Shown: positions 1 to 6,773, counted from the stretch's first letter. The stretch is DNA of 12,706 bases from Chrysochromulina parva (GCA_002887195.1 PJAB01001707.1:1-12706); one strand, 5' to 3'. Notes: generated from the letters alone by a model not told the origin. Program-made: numbers and translations.

Positions 1-476
1 CGGTTACGAATCGAGGTCGCCTCAGCCACGAGAGATTCGCTGCCGTGTGCTCGGTGCTCAGCAAGGGCCGCTGTCAGTGTATCGCAGTCGCCGGACGCCA
101 TCGCCTCCCTCAAGGCCGCAGTGCTCGCCTCTAATCGGCCAATTTCCTTATCGGCTCCAAAGTCAAGGGCTCCAAAGTCGGCTCCAAAGTCAAGGGCTCC
201 AAAGTCGGCTGTGAGCGGCTCAAGGACGTCGGCGGCTGTCTCGCACACGTGCAGGTCCTTGATGTCGGAGCCACGGAAGATGATGTAGTCGTAGATCTCG
301 GACGGCGCCGGGATCGGGTTGTCCGGCTTGCGATTCTCCGTGCCGAAGGAGCGAACGTTCTGCAGTGCCACCGTTGATTCCTGCGTGTTGATCGTGTACA
401 GTGTGCCCTCGTAGCGGATCTCGCTCTTGGAGATGAGCACAATGCGGCTGCTAAGGTAAGGCACGCCTCCGGACAT
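1..476 (-). CDS. LSM14: LSM14/Scd6/Trailer-hitch-like protein, N-terminal part (runs off left edge)
   Basis: Translating the minus strand from the ATG at 476-474 gives 158 codons with no stop before the window ends. Residues 1-80 are a clear LSm14-type domain: it opens [20 protein letters not shown], then shows [47 protein letters not shown] and VCE. These are the hallmark blocks of LSM14A/B, Trailer hitch and Scd6. Family members bind the DEAD-box helicase DDX6 and decapping factors in P-bodies and repress translation. The start is fixed because the family begins MSGG. After the LSm fold comes an in-frame nine-residue repeat (DFGALDFGA twice), then a predicted helical stretch (about residues 108-158) that is not typical of LSM14. 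The downstream DFDF and RGG regions, if present, lie outside the window. The gene is divergent from the membrane-protein gene at 877. Identity of the LSm domain is sure; the tail could also reflect a fusion or an unrecognised intron. Confidence 0.93.
   Translation of the reverse strand, partial: MSGGVPYLSSRIVLISKSEIRYEGTLYTINTQESTVALQNVRSFGTENRKPDNPIPAPSEIYDYIIFRGSDIKDLHVCETAADVLEPLTADFGALDFGADFGALDFGADKEIGRLEASTAALREAMASGDCDTLTAALAEHRAHGSESLVAEATSIRN
153..206 (-). repeat. 27-bp perfect tandem repeat (2 copies) inside LSM14-like CDS
   Basis: Copies lie at 153-179 and 180-206 and are identical. Each contains an internal half repeat of ggctccaaagtc, so the peptide is an alternation of DFGA and L-DFGA. 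The period is a multiple of three and the frame is kept, as expected for slippage tolerated in a disordered linker. It lies directly after the LSm domain. Confidence 0.9.
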
Positions 477-876
477 TGGGCTGGCTGGTGGGTGTCTGTG
501 CTTTCAGTCGAGCGTGTGCCTCGTAGCCAGAAGGCCCTGCGAAACGGCAGGGTGGCTGTGAGATGTCTGGAGCTGCGCGGCTGCGGAGGATGTGAACGCG
601 CCGGTGCGCCACAGAGGAGTTGCGTGGCTAGCCAGCGGACCGCGGTCAGGCAATCGCAGGCGCCAGGGACGGCAACGCGGGGCGTGAGGCGCACCAAGAT
701 GGACTCCCGGCCGTCTCTCCGAGGGGCCTCCCGCGTGCGGTTTTCCAAATCGGGACATTTCCGGATATGCCGCTCCTCGTCCACTTACGCCCTGACTCTT
801 CACTGTGAAGAGACATGGCGGGCTCGAGCGTGGACCACAAGTGCAGACCGCAAGTCACGTCGGAGCTCTTCTCATC
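477..876. promoter_or_regulatory. Divergent intergenic region between LSM14-like and membrane-protein genes
   Basis: About 400 bp separate two start codons pointing away from each other (476 minus, 877 plus), so both promoters and both 5' leaders must lie here. I see no clear TATA box. A 13-bp near-perfect dyad, cttcac-t-gtgaag, sits at 798-810, about 65 bp before the plus-strand start, and could be a transcription-factor site. An upstream ATG at 815 opens a 29-codon frame that ends at 904, overlapping the start of the membrane gene. No other gene is supported here; the open frames are low-complexity shadows. Confidence 0.6.
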
Positions 877-2279
877 ATGCCGGACTATGACCGCCTCTCG
901 CTGACCCTCTCCGTCTTCGGACTGGGCTCGTGCGTCGTTCATGCCGCGATTCTTCCTTGGGCGCCCACATGGAGCATCCTCCTTGCTCCAGTGCACGCCG
1001 CGTGCTGCGGCTTCCTGCTGCTCCTTCTGCACCCAGGGATCGGGGCAATGCTCCAGCGCTTGCAGGTGCTCGGCGATCAGGCGGACCCACTGGTGGTCCT
1101 TAATGATCCGATCGTAAAATCAGCGATGAGCTCGTCGCCACCGCCGCCGCAGCCGTGGCGGCACACGTTGTTTGCGCTTGTGCTCCGCGCCCTCGCCGAT
1201 CTCTTCGCGGCGATGCATGCAGCCCGCAGCCGCGGCGGCGGCGCTGGCGCGGAGCTCATGCCCGCCGTGCTCGAGAGCCTGCACGAGGCCGCCGGCGCGG
1301 CGAGCATCGGCTGCCTGCTATACGCCTCGTGGCACCTCGGCGCCCAGCCGTCGAGCTTCCTCTCCTCAATGTGCTGGGGTCTCAGCATGTGCGGGGGTGT
1401 GCAGATGCTGCTCTCGGCGCCACCGCCGGCTGCGTTGGGCACTGTGGCGCTTTATCAAGGGGGCCTCGCCGCCGCGCGCTCGCTGCTCGCGTGTGCGCTC
1501 GTGGCACAGGCCGCGAGCGCCCTGTGCGCCGCTCTCTCCGCGTCGGGTAAGGGCACGTTGCCGCCGCCATGCGCGGATGTGCCGCGCTGGAGCGCTCAGA
1601 CTGCGGGCAGCTTGCTCCTGCTCTCACGCCCAATGCTTGCGGCCCTGCTGCCCGCGGGCGGCGGCGCGCTCGCGTTTGCCGCTGAGCGGCTCGGCATGAG
1701 CGCACTCACCCTCTCTGCCTATGTGGCGCACTTCCCGCTCATCCCATGCGACGGCGAAGGGGACGTGGACGGCGCTACGGGAGGTGGCCGTGGTTACGAG
1801 TCACTCGAGCAGATGCGCGCAGCGCGGCGCGCGGCGCGCGAGGCGGCGCAGAGGGCGTACGTGCCGCCGCCGCCGCCGTTGCTGCAGGACAGCATAGGCC
1901 ACAGAGGGGGCGTACAGGGCCTGCAATGGCACGATAGCTCCCTCTGCCGAGACGACGACGGTGCGACGCCGCGCCTTGCACCGGCGTGCCCGCGACGACG
2001 CTCCCGCGCCCGCACTCGAAGATCCCGACGACTGTGACTGTGAATGCCCGCGACGACGCGATCCGTCCGCTCACTGCACTCACCCCCGCCGCGCTGTTGT
2101 CTGGCTGTGGCGCAGGCGATGAGGCTCATGCCTTCTACGAGGCGGTGCAGGGCGGCACCTTCCGACCACTCGAGCGGCCAGCCGCGCCGCCGTCGGAGCG
2201 ACCCGCAGCCGCAGCCGCAGCGGCGCAAGGGCCGGCCTCCGGGGCTTCCGGGGCTTCCAGGGCGGCCTCGTCAGGCTAG
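877..2279 (+). CDS. Polytopic membrane protein of unknown family, two exons
   Basis: Exon 1 (877-1960) starts MPDYDRLSLTLSV, and 155 nt of intron later exon 2 (2116-2279) ends at TAG. The spliced product is 415 residues. I do not recognise the family. Hydrophobic segments are visible near residues 8-26, 32-53, about 148-165, 170-190, 195-230 and 250-300, suggesting six or more membrane spans. They are joined by Pro- and Gly-rich loops, followed by a charged tail (a run of Ala/Arg around residue 310, then a proline run). The ATG at 877 is preferred because the frame upstream has only a GTG and no earlier ATG. The splice is supported by a GTGCGA donor, a pyrimidine-rich acceptor and preserved frame; the unspliced frame instead decays into an Arg-rich tail ending at 2037. 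Exon 2 encodes a soluble tail (DEAHAFYEAVQGG) plus an Ala-rich end. Gene reality is likely; function is unknown. Confidence 0.7.
1961..2115 (+). other. Inferred intron of the membrane-protein gene
   Basis: The donor is GACG|GTGCGA and the acceptor GTGGCGCAG|GCGATG, with a T-rich tract before it and branch-like CTCAC motifs about 30 nt upstream. The length of 155 nt (remainder 2 on division by 3) moves the reading from the exon-1 frame to the frame encoding DEAHAFYEAVQ. Without splicing, exon 1 reads into an Arg-rich tail and stops at 2037. A 15-bp direct repeat (tgcccgcgacgacgc, 1987-2001 and 2045-2059) lies inside it. Confidence 0.55.
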
Positions 2280-2352
2280 CGTCGTCTCGGGCGTCGGACT
2301 CGACGGCGGGCGTCGTCTCGGGCGTCAGGGCGGCCTCGTCGGGCTAGCGTCG
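2259..2352. repeat. Nested direct repeats over the 3' end of the membrane-protein gene
   Basis: A 26-bp segment at 2259-2284 recurs at 2327-2352 with one mismatch (period 68). Between them a 15-bp segment, gtcgtctcgggcgtc, occurs at 2281-2295 and 2312-2326. The stop codon of the membrane gene (2277-2279) lies in the first copy, so the second copy is untranslated and the duplication probably extended the 3' UTR. Confidence 0.8.
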
Positions 2353-2737
2353 CACACTGTCCAGAGCAGCACGAAGGGACCCGTCGTCGTTCCCTCGCAA
2401 TTCGTATCGGTAGAATCTCCCGTGCCCGCGTACAGGTGCGTTAAAGCGCCGGCATCGGGGTATGTCGTAATGCCCCGCCTTCCGGCCGCCTTGGCCGGTG
2501 TGCGAGAGAGCGCCAGGGTGCTTTGCCTTAGCCCGTTAGCGCGGTGAACCTAACGTAAACAAATCGCACGCTCGTTAAACTCATTCTGGATTCTCCAAAC
2601 TCCGCTATGCGCTATCGATCGTCCATCACGAAATCATCGACGTACCTTCGACCTAGGATGCGAACTATGGCGAACTCGTAAGTCCAAGCGCATCGTCCAC
2701 CATCAACGGGGCAAAAAGGCAAGGGGGCGGCGTTGCG
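2353..2737. other. Gene-free stretch between convergent 3' ends
   Basis: This is the space between the plus-strand membrane gene and the stop of the minus-strand gene at 2738. It is clearly richer in A and T (notably 2540-2690) than flanking coding DNA, as expected for 3' UTRs and polyadenylation regions. I see no RNA gene, no convincing ORF and no canonical AATAAA signal. Confidence 0.5.
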
Positions 2738-5154
2738 TCAAAGCGCATCCCTAACTTCGTCCTCGGGTGCCTTCCGCTGCGCCTCGTGACACTGTGCTTC
2801 GCAGCCGCACTGCGCGCACACTAGCAAGAGGGCCGGCACGTGGGCGCACCGCGGCAGCTCGTAGCCAGGACAGCCGTTACATGCAGCGCAGAAGCCACGA
2901 CGCACGCCCTGGTGATCGGGGTGCGGCCCACGGGGCTTGGGCGGTGCGGGGAAGGGCTCGCCTACCAGCTGATACGCGCCCGCGAGCTCCTCCAGACGCT
3001 TGGCCCGCTGGACCTCTACCTGCCGCCTCCGCTGCAGCTCGTGCACGCGCTCCGCCCGCGCCAGTATTGCGCCCTTGGAGAAGCGGCGCGGAGGCGCCGA
3101 ACCGAGCGCCTCACGCGCCTTGCAGCGCTGGTCGGTCAGCACCGCGACCACAGCGCCCGGCGGCAAACCGAGAGCACTCATCCCCACCGCGCTGTCGTCC
3201 GCATCGCGATCTCGGGTCGCCAGATCGCAAAGGCGCCTCCACGAGAGGACGGAGGGCGCCGTACTGGGCGCTGGCGGGGCCAGGCCGACGCAGTACGGCA
3301 GCAGCGAAGGCCACGTGCCCAGGGCTTCGGATCCCGAGGGGCGCTCAGTACGGCGCCCGGGGGCATCAAGGGGTGCCGCGCCGGCTGCGATCGCCTCGGC
3401 TCGGCCGTTACGCGCCCGCCACGACGCCTCGCATCGTTCCTCGCAGTGATGGGTCGGAGGCGTGCCAGGCGTCGTGGTGGGCGTGTAACGGCCGAGGAGC
3501 GCACATGCCTCATCAAGCGCCATCAGCACGCCCCCGTTCATGTGGCATCGGTGCAGCGCGCGGGCGGGCTCCTCAGCCAGCAGCTCGCGCGCGAGTGCGC
3601 GGCCGGCGGCGAGGTACACGCGCTCAGCGCGCAGGCGGGCTGTGCCAGACTCCCTGCACACAGCCTCCTCCTCCTCCGTCTCGTCCCGAGGCGTCGTGGT
3701 GGGCGCATCCAACGACTCTTGAAAGCACGTCGGCGGCGCGGTGACAGGCACGAGCTGGCCGAGCTTCAGATCAAAGATCAGCTGGCGGCCGCCCGGTGCG
3801 GCGGCGTCGTGGGCGTCGTCGGGTGCAGCCTCGAGCAGCACAAACGCCGCCCGCTCGATACGCAGCGCCTCGTCGTCCAATAACGGCTCGGCCACTCCTC
3901 GCACCTGTGGGGAGATGGCGCCATGGTGAGCGCTTGCATGCAAGGCGGGCAGCAGCTCGGCCACTCCTCGCACCATGTCGATGACCGTCCAGCGCAGCTG
4001 AGGTCCAGCCCGGCAATCAGAGGCAATCAGAGGCAATCAGAGGCAATCAGATGCAATCAGAGGCAATCAGCTCCTCGCACCATGTCGATGACCGTCCAGC
4101 GCAGCTGAGGCAAGCCCGAGCTGAGCAGGCGCATCACCGCACAGGCCGCGGCAGAGGGCTCGCTGCGCGACTCGCCGCCCACACGCACGAGCACCGCACG
4201 CAGGCAGTCACGTGCGGCCTCGTCGGCTGGCCACGACATAGGCAAAGGGGGCGCTCTCTCTGCGCCTTGACCCTGGCCTTGTGGAAGTGCCGTCGCCACG
4301 ACCGCCTGCGCGCTCGCCCGTGGCGAGAGTGCCTCTGAGTGCCTCTGAGTGACCCTGAGTGCCCGTGGTGACAGTGCCGCCACCGAGCCCTGCGCTCCCA
4401 TTGTCACTGGCGCTGTGGTGAGCGCTCCCATTGTCACTGGCGCCGTGGTGAGCGCTCCCATTGTCGCTGGCGCCGTGGCGAGCGCTTCCATTGTCGCTGG
4501 CGCCGTGGTGAGCGCTCCCATTGTCACTGGCGCAGCCTCGCGCATCCGGTGCACGACGTCCATGTCGCCACCCGACTCAAAGAAGGCTTCGACCTCCACC
4601 TCGTGCCATCGGGTCATCCCGTCGGCGAGCTCGATGTCGCTCGCGAACAGGGCCTCGCGGATGGCCTGGATAGCCTCGATGCTCAGACTGCCCGAGACGG
4701 CGCGCTCGGCGCCCGAGGCGGCGCGCTCGGTGGCCTCGATGGCCTCGATGCTCAGACTGCCCGCTGCACCGGCACCAGTGTCCGCCTCGCCTGCCTCTGC
4801 ACCCGCTCCAGCGCCCGCCTCGCCTGCCTCTGCACCCGCTCCAGCGCCCGCCTTGCCTGCCTCTGCACCCGCTCCAGCGCCCGCCTCGCCTGCCTCTGCA
4901 CCCGCTCCAGCGCCCGCCTCGCCTGCCTCTGCACCCGCTCCAGCGCCCGCCTCGCCTCCCACAGAGGCAGCGACGGCACCACATGAACCGAATGCACCAC
5001 CAGAGCCGTTGAACACGACCGGCATCGACGGCGCGCTGACGGGAACGCCGGCTCGTCGGCGGCGGGTCGCAATGAGAGTGAGGAGGGCCGGGAGCAGCGT
5101 GTGCGTGAACAGCACGGCGAGCGGTGCGGCCGGCACGAGGCACTCGCCACGGCG
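2738..5154 (-). CDS. Exons 3-4 of the minus-strand locus: hydrophobic segment, Ala/Gly repeats, unknown helical region, C-terminal Cys-rich zinc-like module
   Basis: Exon 3 (5154-4081) and exon 4 (3904-2738) are joined by a well-supported intron and read in one frame for about 746 residues. Exon 3 opens RRGECLVPAAPLAVLFTHT, a hydrophobic stretch of about 22 residues that could be a membrane anchor, closed by an Arg cluster. Next come five 11-residue E/A/G repeats, a helical region with MTRWHEVEVEAFFESGG, and a ten-residue repeat (APVTMGALTT). Exon 4 continues VRGVAEPLLDDEALRIERAA, has an acidic run, a basic helix (HELQRRRQVEVQRAKRLEEL), and ends with FCAACNGCPGY plus VCAQCGCEAQCHEA. That spacing of Cys and His suggests a small zinc-binding fold. 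I do not recognise the whole protein. The upstream J-protein exons stay open into this frame through a possible 88-nt intron, so this may be the C-terminal half of one protein; a separate gene starting near the internal MPVVFNGSGG is the alternative. Confidence 0.55.
3254..3358. repeat. 105-bp hairpin element with 18-bp inverted ends, inside coding exon 4
   Basis: The left arm 3254-3271 (gggcgccgtactgggcgc) is the reverse complement of the right arm 3341-3358 with a single mismatch. The centre is unrelated sequence. No target-site duplication is evident. The minus-strand frame stays open across it. Confidence 0.75.
3400..3496. repeat. 97-bp hairpin element with 29-bp inverted ends, inside coding exon 4
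   Basis: The left arm 3400-3428 pairs with the right arm 3468-3496 with 27 of 29 positions complementary. Only 39 bp separate the arms, so the transcript could fold into a long hairpin. A 17-bp piece of the right arm (aggcgtcgtggtgggcg) recurs exactly at 3689-3705. No target-site duplication is evident. The coding frame stays open (encoding GRYTPTTTPGTPP and beyond). Confidence 0.85.
3905..4080 (-). other. Intron 3 of the minus-strand locus, containing a decamer array
   Basis: On the transcript the donor is GACATG|GTGCGAGGAG and the acceptor ATCTCCCCACAG|GTGCGAGG, an excellent pyrimidine-rich 3' splice site. The length is 176 nt and both boundaries are phase 0. Splicing joins PQLRWTVIDM directly to VRGVAEPLLDDE and corrects a frame change; unspliced, the upstream frame stops at 4057 inside the array. 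The intron begins, and the next exon begins, with the same 10 bases GTGCGAGGAG. Confidence 0.8.
3964..4110. repeat. 40-bp exact direct repeats flanking an aggcaatcag decamer array
   Basis: Copies at 3964-4003 and 4071-4110 are identical over 40 bp (period 107). Between them lie six decamer units at 4011-4070, five of the form NggcaatcagN-free period 10 and one variant (atgcaatcag), preceded by a 7-bp unique piece. The 4071-4110 copy is the true exon end plus donor; the 3964-4003 copy lies inside intron 3. An 18-20 bp part of the same sequence (ctcggccactcctcgcacc) also recurs at 3887-3905 and 3957-3975, across the acceptor. Confidence 0.93.
4391..4530 (-). repeat. 30-bp coding tandem repeat, about 4.7 copies
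   Basis: Units begin at 4391, 4421, 4451, 4481 and 4511 with a strict 30-bp period and few substitutions. On the minus strand they encode a ten-residue unit, APVTMGALTT and variants, in the middle of exon 3. Because 30 is a multiple of 3, copy changes do not break the frame. Confidence 0.9.
4672..4763 (-). repeat. 23-bp direct repeat in exon 3
   Basis: Segments 4672-4694 and 4741-4763 match at 22 of 23 positions, 69 bp apart (a multiple of three). Both encode GSLSIEAI on the minus strand, so the peptide motif is duplicated in frame. Confidence 0.8.
4784..4955 (-). repeat. 33-bp coding minisatellite, five copies
   Basis: Units start at 4784, 4817, 4850, 4883 and 4916 and are almost identical. 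On the minus strand they encode the 11-residue unit EAGAGAGAEAG. All six frames are open across the array because it lacks A/T, so frame choice rests on the flanking exon sequence. Confidence 0.93.
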
Positions 5155-5242
5155 CTGCGCACCGATGGCCGGCGCTGAGGTCAGGAGCACGCTGAGGACG
5201 GAGGCAATCAGAGGTCATTAGTAGGTCATCAGAGGCAATCAC
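5155..5242 (-). other. Probable intron 2 of the minus-strand locus, with degenerate decamers
   Basis: The proposed donor is CTCAATCAG|GTGATT and the acceptor GGTGCGCAG|CGCCGT, giving 88 nt, phase 0 at both ends. The shift leads from the J-protein frame into the frame that encodes VPAAPLAVLFTHTLLPALL; without it the reading becomes Arg/Gly/Trp-rich nonsense. Four degenerate decamers fill 5202-5242. A 17-bp direct repeat (gccgaggtcaggagcac, 5253-5269, and one-mismatch copy 5174-5190) flanks the array. An alternative acceptor at 5192 gives 51 nt but leaves the wrong frame. Exact boundaries are uncertain. Confidence 0.45.
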
Positions 5243-6773
5243 CTGATTGAGAGCCGAGGTCAGGAGCACCACCGGTGGTAGGTGCAGGACCCCCTCGACG
5301 AGGCAGAGTCGTTGCGGACGAGTGCGATCTCGCGGCAGTTTGACTGGCACCTTGACAATCAAGTCGCCTCGCTCGCATGTCGCCGGGTCCAGTTCGGGTG
5401 CGGGCGCCGCCGCTGACTTCTGCCCCAGGAGCTGCTCGCGCTCCTCGATCGTGCCAGTGCCGCGCAGCACATCCCTGGTAGGGTAGTGGGGCATCCCCTT
5501 GCGAGGCACGACGGCTCGTGCGTAACCACTTCGGTCATACCCGAGCCGAGCTGCGAGGCAGTGCCCCACCGCAACGGCGTGCCCCAGCACGCCCACTGTC
5601 TTGAGCTGCGTGCCCACCCACTTCTTCTCCGTACCCTCAAGGGTGCATACCTGATGTCGGAGGCCATCAGAGGTCATCAGAGGCCATCAGAGGCCATCAG
5701 AGGCCATCAGAGGCCAATTCCGTGCCATCAAGATGCACTCAAAAGTGCACGCTCACTTGCTGCGTGAAGAAGACGGTCGATGAGGCGTCGATCACGCCGG
5801 TTTCGTCAGCTTCGTCACCAGCCGCCGGCGTGCGCCTCCACAGGCCAGTTTCGTCAGCTTCGTCACAAGCCGCCGGCGTGCGCCTCCACAGGCCAGTTTC
5901 GTCAGCTTCGTCACCAGCCGCCGGCGTGCGCCTCCACAGGTCGTTCCCCACTCGCTCCCATAGGGCGTGCGGCTCCTGCGCGAGGACAAACACAAGGTCG
6001 GCCTTGCCGCCCGTCGACACGTGGCCCTCGTTCTTGAACCAATACGTCGCACCCTCGAGCTCACCCGGCCGAAGGTCGAGCTTAAATGTGTCGTCCGTCC
6101 TCTTGGCCCATTTGGTGCCTTCGAAGAGCTGCCGGTTGAAGCGCACCACCTTTCGGCCGCCGCTGAAGAGCTCCTCGAGGGACACGAGCACGTCCATACA
6201 CGACGGCGGCGGCTTCGTTGCCTCATCGTCGGCGACGACCACGCCCGCCTCATACTGCGCCTCCACCTTGAGCCGCGCCTGATCATAAGCCTGGCGTGTG
6301 GCCGGCTCCGTCAAGATGTCGTATGCGACCTGCACTTGGTGGTACCGCTCCTTGGCGGCGACGCGCTGCACCTCCGATGCGCCCAGCTGCTTGTCCGGGT
6401 GCAGTGAGAGCGCGAGCTTGCGGTAAGCTTCTTTGAGCTCGTGGGTGGACGCGAAGCGATCGATGCCGAGATGCTCATAGTAGTCCGCGTACTTGTTGAA
6501 ATGTTTCATCGTGCGTCGGTCGAAATCAATAGCATCCGGCTTAAACGTTGGGTCGCGTCGTCGGCGCTCATCCATCATCTTTGAAATCTTCTCTGCCTCC
6601 TTGCTAAGTGCGGCAGCCATTTTTGTCTTCGTGTCCTCGGAGACCTCAAAGCTTTGTGAGCCGATCTTGTTGACCTCGTGCACCTTTTTCGGCGCAGCCT
6701 TCTCGCGCAGCTCGGCTTGCGACTGCTGACGAGCGAGCGCTGGGTCGAAAACGGCCACGGAGTTGCGAGCCAT
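5243..6773 (-). CDS. J-domain (DnaJ/Hsp40, class-II-like) co-chaperone, exons 1-2
   Basis: Exon 1 (6773-5757) encodes 339 residues and exon 2 (5650-5243) 136 more. After an unusual charged 95-residue N-terminal extension, residues 97-166 are a J domain (DYYEHLGIDRFASTHELKEA, then LALSLHPDKQ with the HPD triad at 125-127, then AYDILTEPATRQAYD). Residues 193-279 match DnaJ C-terminal domain I (VSLEELFSGGRKVV, ADLVFVLAQEPH, ERVGNDL). Exon 2 carries C-terminal domain II (TLEGTEKKWVG, PRKGMP, then ERGDLIVKVPVKLP). There is no Gly/Phe region and no CxxCxGxG zinc repeats. The protein should stimulate Hsp70 ATPase and hold client protein. The ATG at 6773 is the first one; upstream there is only GTG, then an in-frame TAG. 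Three 16-residue repeats interrupt the end of CTD I. No stop follows CTD II, so the protein probably continues into exons 3-4. It is head-to-head with CFAP57. Confidence 0.87.
5651..5756 (-). other. Intron 1 of the J-protein gene, containing an aggccatcag array
   Basis: The donor is CAGCAA|GTGAGC and the acceptor GACATCAG|GTATGC on the transcript, 106 nt, phase 0 on both sides. Splicing joins TVFFTQQ to VCTLEGTEKKW and links the two halves of the DnaJ C-terminal region; unspliced, the frame ends at TGA four codons later. The array at 5661-5716 has five full decamers (one is aggtcatcag) and a partial. On the transcript each unit reads CTGATGGCCT. A small hairpin (TGCACT-TTTG-AGTGCA) lies just after the donor. 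Confidence 0.8.
5796..5939 (-). repeat. 48-bp tandem repeat, three copies, in J-protein exon 1
   Basis: Units at 5796-5843, 5844-5891 and 5892-5939 differ at only a few bases. Each encodes LWRRTPAAGDEADETG (Gly to Cys in the middle copy). They fall right after the ERVGNDL block that closes CTD I. Confidence 0.95.

Noticed and set aside
131..784. 217-codon minus-strand frame over the left end
   Set aside because: It overlaps the LSm domain in the wrong frame; the LSM14 frame matches the family block by block.
2767..3883. Long plus-strand frames opposite exon 4
   Set aside because: Arg/Ala/Pro-rich translations without recognisable motifs; they are opened by the GC bias and lie antisense to a better frame with splice support and a Cys module.
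4004..4070. Regularly spaced decamers resembling a CRISPR array
   Set aside because: The period is 10 bp with no spacers, the DNA is eukaryotic, and the array lies in a spliced intron.
4577..5190. Continuation of the J-protein exon-2 frame without intron 2
   Set aside because: The translation becomes Arg/Gly/Trp/Cys-rich; the alternative minus frame encodes balanced, hydrophobic and helical sequence.
4349..5221. Plus-strand frame rich in Ser/Ala/Pro across the minisatellites
   Set aside because: The arrays are open in all frames; splice logic and the J-protein linkage favour the minus strand.
5651..5756. Exon duplication at intron 1 (transcript TGCACTTTTGAG versus TGCACCCTTGAG)
   Set aside because: Only about 12 of 17 positions agree and one copy is part of a small hairpin; too weak to claim alongside introns 2 and 3.
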